The notes below the pieces were generated by a model. It was not told where the DNA came from. It did not search any database and saw only the letters and a list, made by a program, of their open reading frames with translations. From contig JAXGXF010000004.1 in NCBI GenBank assembly GCA_040772885.1, positions 183,636 through 247,635 of the forward strand: a stretch of 64,000 nt of DNA. Reading direction: 5' to 3'. Position numbers and translations under genes: made by a program. Shown here one piece after another: positions 9,489 through 17,956 of the stretch. Position 1 is the stretch's first letter. Each line of letters starts with the position of its first letter. The stretch is from Pullichristensenella sp002068815. Its GTDB lineage: Bacteria > Bacillota > Clostridia > Christensenellales > Aristaeellaceae.

Positions 9489-10505
9489 TCAGCCGTTGTT
9501 GCTGAGCCACTCGTCCACCTGGGCCATCAGCTCCGCGCCGTAATCGGCCGCGAGGCTGTCCTTCACGCTGGCGGTCGCCGCCTTGAAGGGCTCGAGGTCC
9601 GGCTGGACGATGGCCATTCCGCACTCGACCTCCAGCTTCTCGAGCATGTCCTCGGTCATGGTGCGGTTCAGATTGCGGTTGCTCGCCTGGGAGGCCAGCG
9701 CCGCCTCCGCGACGATCGCCCGCTGCGCCTCGGTCATCTTCTGCCAGACGCTCTCGCCGATCGTAAAGCACATGCCCGAGTAGATGTGGTTCGTGATGCT
9801 AAGGTTCTTCTGCACCTCGTAGAGCTTGTTGTTGTAGATGACGGGGATCGGGTTCTCCTGCGCGTCGTAGGTGCCCTGGAGTAGCGCCATGTACAATTCC
9901 GAGAAGGCGAGGGGCTGCGGGTTGGCGCCCATCGCGCGCATCGTGGCCATGATGACCGGGTTCTCGGGCGTGCGGATGAGCATGTTCTTCATGTCCTCGG
10001 GGGAGTTGATCACCTTGCTGCCGGTGGTCACGCAGCGGAAGCCGTTGCAGTAGTGGGCGAGCACGCGCATGTTGTGCTCGATCAGCGATTCCTCGACCTT
10101 CGCCACGATCTCGCTGTCCATGAACGCCCAGGCGGTGTCGAAGCCGTCAAACTGGAAGGGGAGCGCGGAGATGCCCATCTGCGGAACGTAGGTGGCGAAG
10201 TTGCTGGCGTCGGTGATGATGATGTCCACCATGCCCGCGTCCAGCGAGAGGGACTCGATCAGCGCGGCGTCGCCGCCCAGCTGACCGGAGGGGTAGAGCT
10301 GGCCCTTCAGCGAGCCGCCGCTCTTCTCCTCGATGGCCGCCAGGAACTCCATCGCGGCGATGGCCCGGGGGTCTTGGTCGTTCGTCGAGATGCCGATCTT
10401 CAAAATGATCTGGGGATCGTTCGCCACATCGCCCGCCGCAAACGCCTGCGTCGCGAGCACCAGGCTCAGGATCAGAACACCTAGGATCGTCAGTGCCTTC
10501 TTCAT
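9489..10505 (-). CDS. dctP: TRAP transporter substrate-binding protein, DctP type
   Basis: Secreted solute receptor of the TRAP importer. A signal peptide (MKKALTILGVLILSLVLATQAFAA) cleaves after AFA; there is no lipobox cysteine, so it is predicted to be released or held otherwise. The mature protein has GQLGGDAALIESLSLDAGMV and the family arginine in NMLIRTPENP (about residue 175), which normally binds a substrate carboxylate. That suggests an acidic substrate such as a sugar acid, sulfonate or dicarboxylate. At 338 residues its length is normal. Confidence 0.93.
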   Translation of the reverse strand: MKKALTILGVLILSLVLATQAFAAGDVANDPQIILKIGISTNDQDPRAIAAMEFLAAIEEKSGGSLKGQLYPSGQLGGDAALIESLSLDAGMVDIIITDASNFATYVPQMGISALPFQFDGFDTAWAFMDSEIVAKVEESLIEHNMRVLAHYCNGFRCVTTGSKVINSPEDMKNMLIRTPENPVIMATMRAMGANPQPLAFSELYMALLQGTYDAQENPIPVIYNNKLYEVQKNLSITNHIYSGMCFTIGESVWQKMTEAQRAIVAEAALASQASNRNLNRTMTEDMLEKLEVECGMAIVQPDLEPFKAATASVKDSLAADYGAELMAQVDEWLSNNG

Positions 10506-10532
10506 AACGCTGCCTCCTGCCTTTTGATATGG

Positions 10533-11234
10533 TTATTCGCTCCGGCTCCCAGCCGGGTGTTGCGGATGGAGCGCGTCCGCCGCCGCGCGGACCGCCTGCG
10601 CGCCAAAGCGGATGCTGGAAAACACCGGGACGTCCAGCGCCTCGGAGACCGCCCGCTCGGCGTAGGCCATCGAGCCCTGCGCGAACAGCAGCGCGTCGAC
10701 CCGATCCCTGACCCTCCCGCCCGTCTCGATCAGCTTCTGCCTGAACAGCTCCTGGTCGGCGCCGAAGACGCCCTCGGCGAGCGCGTCCACGAGCGCCACC
10801 GAAACCCCTTCCTCGCGCGCGCACTTTTCGAGCAGGCGCTTCGTGGGCTCGAGCGTCGTCGGAAGCGTCGCCACGACGCCGATCCGCCGGGCGGACCTGA
10901 CCGCCGAGCGCGCCATGTCCTCGTCGATGCGCACCAGCGGGACGCCCATCAGCGCGTAGAGCGGCTTCGCGGCCTCGGCCACGTCGCCCACGGAGGAGCA
11001 CACGTTCAAAAGAACATTCGCGCCGTCCCGCACCGCGGCCTCGTACAGGTCCATGAGGTCGCGGGCGCATTTCGCGGTCACGCGGCCGCTGTCCCGCGCG
11101 GCCTGCAGGATCGAGGGATTCTGATAATGCAGCAGTTCGATATCCGCCCGGCCGTCGAAGACCGCGGCGAGGCTCTCGTCCACCATTCGGGTCAGTTCCG
11201 GCGTGGTGCTGGTATATACGACGCCGATTTTCAC
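10533..11234 (-). CDS. Asp/Glu-racemase superfamily protein with one canonical cysteine
   Basis: Cytoplasmic enzyme of the aspartate/glutamate/hydantoin racemase fold. The GTG start at 11234 is chosen because GGAGGA lies just upstream and the product then begins KIGVVYTSTTPEL, the first strand of the fold; longer starts add arginine-rich sequence. The first catalytic cysteine is in LLNVCSSVGDVAE (about residue 80). At the second site, where racemases have a cysteine, this protein reads LFAQGSMAYAERA with no cysteine. That argues against two-base racemisation and for a different reaction, for example a decarboxylase or isomerase. It lies between the TRAP binding protein and a sugar isomerase, so the substrate is probably the imported acid or a derivative. 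Confidence 0.8.
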   Translation of the reverse strand: MKIGVVYTSTTPELTRMVDESLAAVFDGRADIELLHYQNPSILQAARDSGRVTAKCARDLMDLYEAAVRDGANVLLNVCSSVGDVAEAAKPLYALMGVPLVRIDEDMARSAVRSARRIGVVATLPTTLEPTKRLLEKCAREEGVSVALVDALAEGVFGADQELFRQKLIETGGRVRDRVDALLFAQGSMAYAERAVSEALDVPVFSSIRFGAQAVRAAADALHPQHPAGSRSE

Positions 11235-11283
11235 GCTTGATTCCTCCCATTCCCGGCCGAGCCGGGTTCTTTCCTTCGCAATC

Positions 11284-12165
11284 CTATTGGAACAGCCACG
11301 CGCAGCGCGCGGCGACCCGGTCAAACCAGGCGAAGTTGTCCGCCTCGCGGCAGGTGATTTCGAGCGTCGCGATGAACCCCTCCCCGGCGTACAGGCGCTT
11401 GATCTCCCCGAACATGCGCTCGAAGTCGCCGTAGGCGAAGGCGGCGCCCTCCTGATCGAAATCCACGTGTTTGTCGCCGTAGAGCGGGTGGGCGGGGTCG
11501 TCCATCACGCAGTTGCACAGGTGGATGTGGTCGCAGAAGGGCTTCGTCGCGCGCAGCGCGTCCATCACCGGCTCGCTTTCCTCCCGCAGGTGGGCGACGT
11601 CCATCGCCAGCACATACCGGTCGGTCTGCTCGCGGATTCTGCGCGTGGTCTCCAGCACGCGGTCCGTAGGTCCCAGCAGCTGGCGGGACTGCACGCGGCT
11701 GTCGCCGGGCTCCAGCTCGATCAGAAGGTCGATTTTGCGCTCCTCGATGTAGCGTGCCGCCTCCAGAACGGAGCGGACGTAGCTGTCGCAGCTTTTCTCG
11801 ATATCCGCCGCGCGGTCGGGGATGAAGCCGCTGTTGATCATGATCCGCCGCGCGCCGGCCGCGCCCGCGCGGTCGATGCACGATTTCAGCACTGCCACCG
11901 CCCGGGCGCGCTCGCCCTCATCCGCCGCGCAGAGCGAGAACCCGGCAGCCTTCAGCGGCACCACCGCGATGAACACCGATTCGAAGCCCAATTCGGCCAG
12001 TACCCGGGCGATGCGCCCGTCCTCGCCGGGCGCTGTGTAGAACTCGACCATGCCGAACGCGCGGTTCTGCTTCAGCCACCGAAGCGTGCGCTCCAGCGCG
12101 TCCGGGCTTAAAACCGTCTCCGGGAACAGCGAGGTCAGCGCGAGGGATTTTACAATGCCATTCAT
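11284..12165 (-). CDS. Sugar phosphate isomerase/epimerase-like TIM-barrel protein
   Basis: AP-endonuclease-2 fold TIM barrel, the family of xylose isomerase-like epimerases and hydroxypyruvate isomerases. The metal ligands expected at strand ends are visible: Glu in LLIELEPGDS, Asp and His in LAMDVAHLREE, His in DHIHLCNC and Glu in ATLEITC. 293 residues. It overlaps the upstream transaldolase-like gene by four bases and feeds the same pathway as the TRAP transporter and split transketolase. The specific substrate is unknown. Confidence 0.85.
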   Translation of the reverse strand: MNGIVKSLALTSLFPETVLSPDALERTLRWLKQNRAFGMVEFYTAPGEDGRIARVLAELGFESVFIAVVPLKAAGFSLCAADEGERARAVAVLKSCIDRAGAAGARRIMINSGFIPDRAADIEKSCDSYVRSVLEAARYIEERKIDLLIELEPGDSRVQSRQLLGPTDRVLETTRRIREQTDRYVLAMDVAHLREESEPVMDALRATKPFCDHIHLCNCVMDDPAHPLYGDKHVDFDQEGAAFAYGDFERMFGEIKRLYAGEGFIATLEITCREADNFAWFDRVAARCAWLFQ

Positions 12166-13223
12166 GCTTGCGCCCCCGTTGCGGCGCGGCGCTCCGCGAC
12201 CCGGCGGAGGGCGCTTAACCAGCCCCTTTCGAAGTTCGACCGGAACAGGCAGACCGGCCCGAATTGCTCGTAATCCCCCGCGGCCAGGCCGCGAATTTCA
12301 TAGGCTTTTTTAAAATCCGGGAGCCTTTCGCAAAGCGCGTCGAGAACCGCCGGCGGCGCGGGCCGGAGGAAGTGCTCGACCACCGGCGGGTTCATCTCCA
12401 GCAGCCTGTCGGCCGAGCCCGCGTAGTTGATCGTGACCGAGCACCTCGCGCCGACCATCTCGGTGAAATGATGCAGCCCGCGCGCGCCGCCGCTGCAGAA
12501 TCCGATCGCATAGTCGCCGTCGCGCAGCAGCGCGTCGATCTTCTTGGCCACCAGAATGCCGCCCTGCCACACGTAGTCGGAGGGGATGTCGATGCCGTCC
12601 CGCTCGACCGCGCGCCCGATGTACTCGTCGAAGATGCCCGGAATGTGCGCGAAGTACATGACCGGGGGATTCTCCATCGCCTCGATCGCTTCCCGATAGA
12701 TGCGGGCGCAGTCCAGCGCCTGGGCCACCGACATGACCTCCGTGGCCAGCACGGGGCAGCCCTCCCGAAGCAGTACCCGCATCGCCTCAAAGCCCGCGGG
12801 GATCGCCGGAATCTTCGCCATGATGTTGGGCGAGGCCGCGCAATGGGCGCGCGCCGCGCGGAGGATGTTGTCCGCGTCCTCGTGGAACGGGTCGGCCTGT
12901 ATCGTCACATAGCCCAGCCGACCCCGCGACGCGCGGTGGAGCGGCAGGAATTTCTCCGCCACCAGTTTCACCAGCGCGCACTGGAGCTTCGAGAGGGCCT
13001 CGTTGTCGTCCGGCTCCTCCCGCAGTATTTCGTCCAGCAGCCCGTAAGCCCTGGCCTTCCCCTCCGGGTGGGTGAGCATCTTCTCGGGATAGGTGGGGTT
13101 CTGCGTGCACCCCGTCGCGCCGATCGCGATCGCCGCTTCCGCCTCTTCCGGGGTGACGTTGTTGATCCACAGCCTCGTCGGCGTCATCCGCGATACCCGG
13201 TGAAAATATCCCTGTTCTTTCAT
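12162..13223 (-). CDS. Transaldolase-family protein (divergent)
   Basis: Class I aldolase-fold enzyme related to transaldolase. The Schiff-base lysine is recognisable in NIMAKIPAIPAGFEAM (about residue 140). The N-terminal strand reads TPTRLWINNVTPEEA, where transaldolases usually have an aspartate (for example FLDTA), so that acid is replaced by Asn. The GCTQNP element matches the TTNP motif. 353 residues is much longer than the 215-residue short type and has an extended C-terminus. The ATG at 13223 is chosen because GGGGGAG sits six bases before it. First gene of the operon, directly after the promoter at 13274-13302. It may act on an unusual ketose phosphate, and a noncanonical aldol reaction is possible. 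Confidence 0.82.
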   Translation of the reverse strand: MKEQGYFHRVSRMTPTRLWINNVTPEEAEAAIAIGATGCTQNPTYPEKMLTHPEGKARAYGLLDEILREEPDDNEALSKLQCALVKLVAEKFLPLHRASRGRLGYVTIQADPFHEDADNILRAARAHCAASPNIMAKIPAIPAGFEAMRVLLREGCPVLATEVMSVAQALDCARIYREAIEAMENPPVMYFAHIPGIFDEYIGRAVERDGIDIPSDYVWQGGILVAKKIDALLRDGDYAIGFCSGGARGLHHFTEMVGARCSVTINYAGSADRLLEMNPPVVEHFLRPAPPAVLDALCERLPDFKKAYEIRGLAAGDYEQFGPVCLFRSNFERGWLSALRRVAERRAATGAQA

Positions 13224-13273
13224 CTTCGTCTCCCCCGACGTCCTGAAACCATCCATTGTCCTGTGATGCCCTT

Positions 13274-13302
13274 ATTATCATACGTAGGATGATAAATGTC
13301 AA
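13274..13302 (-). promoter_or_regulatory. Promoter with overlapping palindromic operator for the TRAP/transketolase operon
   Basis: On the minus strand TTGACA (13297-13302), a 17-base spacer and GATAAT (13274-13279) form a near-consensus sigma-A promoter 50 bases before the first gene. A perfect inverted repeat TTATCAT/ATGATAA with a 7-base centre (13275-13295) covers the spacer and the -10 box, so a bound regulator would block RNA polymerase. The size and A/T-rich arms fit a GntR/FadR-type dimer; the FadR-type gene at 3426-4163 is the nearest candidate. Confidence 0.85.
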
Positions 13303-13528
13303 CCGCTTTTCATGGAATTGCAAAAAACCGTCGGAATGGACAGGTGTATACGGGGATGGATGTGCAATTTGATGATTCGGGTGGAAACGGCGGCCCTGCG
13401 CGGACTTTCCGGAAGGATCAAAGTCCATCGGCGGATTGGAATTCCGCAAAGCGATTTCTCTCGATTGGAATTGCCGCTTGGGATATACTGAATTTCACGG
13501 AAACGACAGGAGAGGAACGGCGGTTTAT

Positions 13529-14281
13529 ATGCCGGCCGGAAAATGGTTTCAAAGAATAAAAACCTCTCATTGGATTCTGGCCGTGCTGTTCATGGCCAAG
13601 GTCGCCATGGCGAGAATCGCCCTGGGCATCTCGCCGTATTTGCACAACGAAACGGCGCATCGGTTTCTCGATCCGCACGGGGGAGAATCGATCTGCGAAA
13701 TCCGCAGCTGTTCCATGAAAAGATCGAGTGGCTGAAGTACTTCGCATATAACGGCAGTCCGTTTATCGCCAAGTGCTACGACAAATTGGCGGCGAGGGAA
13801 TATGCGGAGCCGTTGGGGCTCGGTCATATTCCGGTTCCCCTTCTGGGCTCCTGGAATAGAATGAAGGATACAGATTGGAATATCCCGGGCAACTGCGTGT
13901 ACAAAATGACGAATGGGTGCGGCAACCACGTTTTCCATCTGGGAGGGAAGGCCGCGGATATTCGAAAGGACGAAAAAACGCTCAGGCGGTCGCGGGGCAG
14001 AAGGAGGGTATTTTGGCTGTACGGCGTCAAATATGCCTGCGCAAGAAAAAACAGGTACATCTGCGAGATACATATCCAAGGACATCGAGAACTATCCGAT
14101 TGACTGCAAATTCTATTGCTTCAACGGCAACCTCATGTTCTTTGCTGTATGGATCGGAAAAAAGGAACGATCGGGGAATCGATCCATCGATCGCACAATG
14201 GATGACGGTCGTTCGAGTATACGATCGTCAACCGGCGCAGCCCTTTCGCTTGACGCACTCCCCCGTGGAATGGTATACTGA
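13529..14281 (+). pseudogene. TupA-like ATP-grasp protein, frameshifted remnant
   Basis: Pieces in different frames resemble the ATP-grasp proteins found in polysaccharide loci. The start MPAGKWFQRIKTSHWIL and ARIALGISPYLHNETAH lie in one frame. NPQLFHEKIEWLKYFAYNG with DKLAAREYAEPLGLGHIPVP and LLGSWNRMKD follow in a second. YISKDIENYPIDCKFYCFNG is in a third. At least two frameshifts (near 13690 and near 13900-14060) break it, and the C-terminus degenerates into IGKKERSGNRS. The gene would have belonged to the downstream surface-polysaccharide locus. Confidence 0.75.
14250..14279 (+). promoter_or_regulatory. Promoter of the ManNAc(3NAc)A locus
   Basis: TTGACG (14250-14255), an 18-base spacer and TATACT (14274-14279) lie 27 bases before the TTG start of the glycosyltransferase gene. 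The promoter overlaps the end of the ATP-grasp pseudogene. Confidence 0.7.
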
Positions 14282-14306
14282 TAAAAGTGGGTGGGGGTGT
14301 ACGGCG

Positions 14307-15578
14307 TTGAAGAATGTGCTGATGTTGACCTACGCGTTTTTCCCCGTCTTTCACGGCGGGGTGCCGCGCGTTGCAAAGTTCTGCAAATACCTGTCGGAAT
14401 ACGGCTGGAACCCGGTGCTGGTCGCCGCCGACATGCGCGGCGATACCGTGCACGCGAGAACCTCGGAAAAGGATCCCTGCGAGGCCTTCCGGGTCAAAAA
14501 TCCCGGGCGGCTGAAGCGGCCCAGGACCGCGCTCGGCAGAAAGCTCAGATTCCTTCGCAGAAATATCGAGGACATCCCGATGGACGGGCTGGAGGAGGCG
14601 ATGTACCGCCAGGCCGCCCAGCTTCTGCGGGAGCGCCCGTTCGACGCGATCTTCGCCAGCAGTCTGCCGCAGTTCATCCACCGCATCGCCCGCAGGCTCT
14701 CGCGGGAGTCGGGCATCCCGTGGGTGGCGGACCACCGCGATATCATCGGGCAGGACGGCGGCTTCGGCTTTTATAAATCGCTCTCGCTACTGCACAGGCT
14801 GATCTATCCCCTGGAATTCCTGACGACGGTCGCGCGCGACACGCGCTATGACCGCCACGCCTCGGCGATTGTCACGGTATCGGAGGGGCTTGCGGGAAGG
14901 CTTCGCAGGCGCACGCTGCGGAGGGTAGACGTCGTGATGAACGGCTTCGACGAGGAGGATTACCGGGACATCCCGCGCACCGACGGAAACGACCGGCTGA
15001 CCGTCGTCTACACGGGCTCCCTCTGGGGTGAGAGGAGGCCGGACGCGTTCTTCCGCGGCATCGCGGCGGCGCTCGACAGATACCCCGAGATGGCCGACGG
15101 GCTGCGGGTCGATTTCTACGGGCCGTGCTGCGTTCCGCTCGAAAGGGCGATCGCTTCGGGGGAGCTGCCCGCGCTCGACGGGGTGGTCCGGCTGATGGGG
15201 ACCGTGCCGACCGAGGAGGCGAAGCGCACACAGTGCGCCGCGGACGTGCTGTACCTGATCTCGCACCCTTGCAGGGGAATCGCGACGGGGAAGATTTACG
15301 AGTACCTCGCCGCGGGCAAGACGATACTGTCCGTGCCGGGCGACGGGGACATCACCGACGAAATCCTCCGCGAGAGCGGCCTCGGGCGCGTCGCCCGCAC
15401 CGCGGACGAGGTTTGCGGGGCGATCCGGGAGATGTATCTGGAATGGAAGGAAAGGGGCAGGCTCTCGCCGACGCCGAATCGGGAGAACATACTGCGGTTC
15501 AGCCGCAGGAGCGAGGCGGGCCAGCTTGCGGAAATCCTGAACAGGGTAATTTCGGGGAAGAAGGGCCCCAAAACATGA
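14307..15578 (+). CDS. Glycosyltransferase family 4 protein
   Basis: GT-B fold sugar transferase, probably adding a sugar to a lipid-linked surface glycan. N-terminal acceptor domain: YAFFPVFHGGVPRVAKFCKYL, with VADHRDIIG near residue 145. Donor domain: LTVVYTGSLWGERRPD near 240, VRLMGTVPTEEAKR near 300 and the nucleotide-sugar GKIYEYLAAGKTIL near 335. I place the start at TTG 14307 because a GGTGGGGGTG ribosome site ends about nine bases upstream; ATG 14322 is the alternative. Its stop overlaps the next gene's ATG (ATGA). It heads the UDP-ManNAc(3NAc)A operon, so that sugar may be its donor, which is inference. Confidence 0.88.
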   Translation: MKNVLMLTYAFFPVFHGGVPRVAKFCKYLSEYGWNPVLVAADMRGDTVHARTSEKDPCEAFRVKNPGRLKRPRTALGRKLRFLRRNIEDIPMDGLEEAMYRQAAQLLRERPFDAIFASSLPQFIHRIARRLSRESGIPWVADHRDIIGQDGGFGFYKSLSLLHRLIYPLEFLTTVARDTRYDRHASAIVTVSEGLAGRLRRRTLRRVDVVMNGFDEEDYRDIPRTDGNDRLTVVYTGSLWGERRPDAFFRGIAAALDRYPEMADGLRVDFYGPCCVPLERAIASGELPALDGVVRLMGTVPTEEAKRTQCAADVLYLISHPCRGIATGKIYEYLAAGKTILSVPGDGDITDEILRESGLGRVARTADEVCGAIREMYLEWKERGRLSPTPNRENILRFSRRSEAGQLAEILNRVISGKKGPKT

Positions 15579-16879
15579 ATATAAAAGAGAAAATCCTGTC
15601 GAAGGCGGCGACGCTGGGCGTGGTTGGTCTTGGTTATGTTGGTCTGCCGCTGGCTGTGGAAAAGGCGAAGGCGGGCTTTCGGGTGCTGGGCTTTGACGTG
15701 CAGGCCGAAAAGGTCGACATGGTCAACGCGGGGCACAACTACATCGGCGACGTCGTAAACGCGGACCTCGAGGCGGTCGTAGCATCCGGGAATCTGCGGG
15801 CAACCGACGATTTCACGTTGGTCGCGCAGTGCGACTGCGTGTGCATCTGCGTGCCGACGCCGCTGGACGCGCACCAGCAGCCGGACATCAGCTATGTGAA
15901 GTCCTCCGCCGAGAGCCTCGTTCCGTACCTGCACAGGGGAATGCTGATCGTGCTGGAATCGACGACCTACCCGGGCACGACGGAGGAGCTGCTCAGGCCG
16001 GTCCTCGAGGGCAGCGGGCTTCGCTGCGGCGTCGATTTCCATCTGGCGTTTTCGCCGGAGCGCGTCGACCCCGGCAACCTGCTCTACAAGACGAAGAACA
16101 CGCCCAAGGTGGTCGGCGGCTGCACGAGCGCGTGCACGGACGTCGCCGCGGCGATGTACGAGATGGTTCTCGAGGCGCCTGTGCACCGCGTGTCGTCCCC
16201 GGCGGTCGCGGAGATGGAGAAGATCCTCGAAAACACGTATCGGAACGTGAACATCGGGCTGATCAACGAGCTGGCGATGCTGTGCGAGAAGATGGGCATC
16301 AGCGTGTGGGAGGTCATCGACGCGGCGAAGACGAAGCCGTACGGGTTTCAAGCCTTCTACCCTGGTCCGGGGCTCGGGGGGCACTGCATACCGCTCGACC
16401 CGTATTACCTGTCGTGGAAGGCGCGCGAATACGGCTTCCACACCTCGATGATCGAGTCCTCGATGATGATCAACGACCGGATGCCGGAGTACTGCGTCGA
16501 GCGCGCGATGCACATCCTCAACCGATGCAAAAAGGCGCTCAACGGTGCGAAGATACTGATATTGGGCGTCGCCTACAAGCAGGACGTCGACGACTATCGG
16601 GAGAGCCCGGCGATCCGCGTCATGGAGGCGCTGCAGCGGCACGGCGCGGAGGCCTCGTACTACGACCCCCATGTGCCGTCCTTTAAAAAGGGTGGCCGCG
16701 TTACGCGGGGGAAGGCGGAGCTGACGCCGGAAGTCGTCGCGAGCGCGGACCTCGTGATCGTCACGACCGCGCACACCGCGGTCGACTACGCGCTCGTGCA
16801 GCGCCACGCGAAGATGGTCTTCGATACGAAAAACGCGATGAAGGGCATCCCTGACAGGGGCAATATAGAGGTTCTCTGA
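15575..16879 (+). CDS. wbpA: UDP-N-acetylglucosamine 6-dehydrogenase, WbpA type
   Basis: Oxidises UDP-GlcNAc to UDP-GlcNAcA with NAD+, the first step toward UDP-2,3-diacetamido uronic acids. The Rossmann motif is GVVGLGYVGLPLAVEKAKAG (residues about 14-33). The catalytic cysteine lies in the GPGLGGHCIPLDPYYL motif (about residue 270). The C-terminal UDP-binding domain follows ILGVAYKQDVDDYRESPA. 434 residues fits the WbpA/WecC group. It starts inside the stop of the glycosyltransferase gene. The next four genes complete the pathway, which supports UDP-GlcNAc rather than UDP-Glc as substrate. Confidence 0.9.
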   Translation: MNIKEKILSKAATLGVVGLGYVGLPLAVEKAKAGFRVLGFDVQAEKVDMVNAGHNYIGDVVNADLEAVVASGNLRATDDFTLVAQCDCVCICVPTPLDAHQQPDISYVKSSAESLVPYLHRGMLIVLESTTYPGTTEELLRPVLEGSGLRCGVDFHLAFSPERVDPGNLLYKTKNTPKVVGGCTSACTDVAAAMYEMVLEAPVHRVSSPAVAEMEKILENTYRNVNIGLINELAMLCEKMGISVWEVIDAAKTKPYGFQAFYPGPGLGGHCIPLDPYYLSWKAREYGFHTSMIESSMMINDRMPEYCVERAMHILNRCKKALNGAKILILGVAYKQDVDDYRESPAIRVMEALQRHGAEASYYDPHVPSFKKGGRVTRGKAELTPEVVASADLVIVTTAHTAVDYALVQRHAKMVFDTKNAMKGIPDRGNIEVL

Positions 16880-17956
16880 ATGAAGATCGTCACGGTCGTG
16901 GGCGCGCGCCCGCAGTTCATCAAGGCGGGCTCGGTATCCGCGAAGCTCCGCGCGGCGCACGCGGAAATTCTCGTGCATACCGGGCAGCACTTCGACGACA
17001 ACATGTCCGCGGTGTTCTTCCGCGAGCTCGGCATTCCCGCGCCGGACTACAACCTCGGCATATCCGGCGGCACGCACGCCGAGATGACCGGGAAAATGCT
17101 GCCCGCGATCGAAAAGATACTGCTTCTGGAGGAGCCGGGCGCGCTGCTCGTCTACGGCGACACAAATTCCACGCTGGCGGCGGTCAAGCTCCGGATTCCC
17201 GTATTCCATGTCGAGGCCGGAAACCGCATGGGTACGCTCGACAACCCGGAGGAGGCCAACCGGGTGCTGGCGGACCACTGCTCGGCGCTTCTGTTCTGCG
17301 CCACCGAGGAGGCGAAGCGGAATCTCGCGCGGGAAGGGCTCGCGGACCGGACCGTATTCGTCGGCAACGTGATGTACGATTCCTTTCTGCGCGCCGCGGG
17401 CCTTCCGTGGGACCGGCCGGGGATCGTCGATTTCGATGGAAACCGCGTCGCGATCCCCGAGAGATACTACTACATGACCTGCCATCGGCAGGAGAACACC
17501 TACAGCGACCGCCCGCTCGGCGAGATAATGGAGGCGATGAACAGCCTCGACGCGCCGACGATCTATCCGGTGCACCCGAGGAACCGGGAGATGGCGCGCA
17601 GGCTGCTGTCGAGCCGGGGATTCGGGAACATCCTTTTGACGCAGCCGGTCGGCTATCTGGACTCGGTGCACCTGACGAAGAACGCGCTGAAGATCGTGAC
17701 CGACTCCGGCGGGCTGCAGTGCGAGGCGTTCTACGCGGGCGTGCAGTGCGTGTGCGTGTTCGACCGGGCCGTCTGGCCGGAGACGATGGTCGGCAACCGA
17801 AACCAGCTCGCCCGGCCGGACCGGGAAGACATACTCGAAAAGCTGTCCGCCGCGCAGACGGTGGACCCGGAATACCGTCCCTTCGGCGACGGCCATGCGG
17901 CAGAGGCGATCGCGAGGGCGATCGGGGAGTGGAGCGACTTGCGATGCAAAGGATAG
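16880..17956 (+). CDS. wbpI: Non-hydrolysing UDP-GlcNAc 2-epimerase family protein, WbpI/WecB type
   Basis: Inverts C2 of a UDP-HexNAc; in this context probably UDP-GlcNAc(3NAc)A to UDP-ManNAc(3NAc)A, the last step. The N-terminus MKIVTVVGARPQFIKAG is diagnostic, with HTGQHFDDNMS near residue 35, HVEAGNRM near 113 and TDSGGLQCEAFY near 275. 358 residues. It follows WbpA directly with no gap. The WbpI assignment rather than WecB comes from neighbouring wbpB, wbpD and wbpE-type genes. Confidence 0.88.
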   Translation: MKIVTVVGARPQFIKAGSVSAKLRAAHAEILVHTGQHFDDNMSAVFFRELGIPAPDYNLGISGGTHAEMTGKMLPAIEKILLLEEPGALLVYGDTNSTLAAVKLRIPVFHVEAGNRMGTLDNPEEANRVLADHCSALLFCATEEAKRNLAREGLADRTVFVGNVMYDSFLRAAGLPWDRPGIVDFDGNRVAIPERYYYMTCHRQENTYSDRPLGEIMEAMNSLDAPTIYPVHPRNREMARRLLSSRGFGNILLTQPVGYLDSVHLTKNALKIVTDSGGLQCEAFYAGVQCVCVFDRAVWPETMVGNRNQLARPDREDILEKLSAAQTVDPEYRPFGDGHAAEAIARAIGEWSDLRCKG

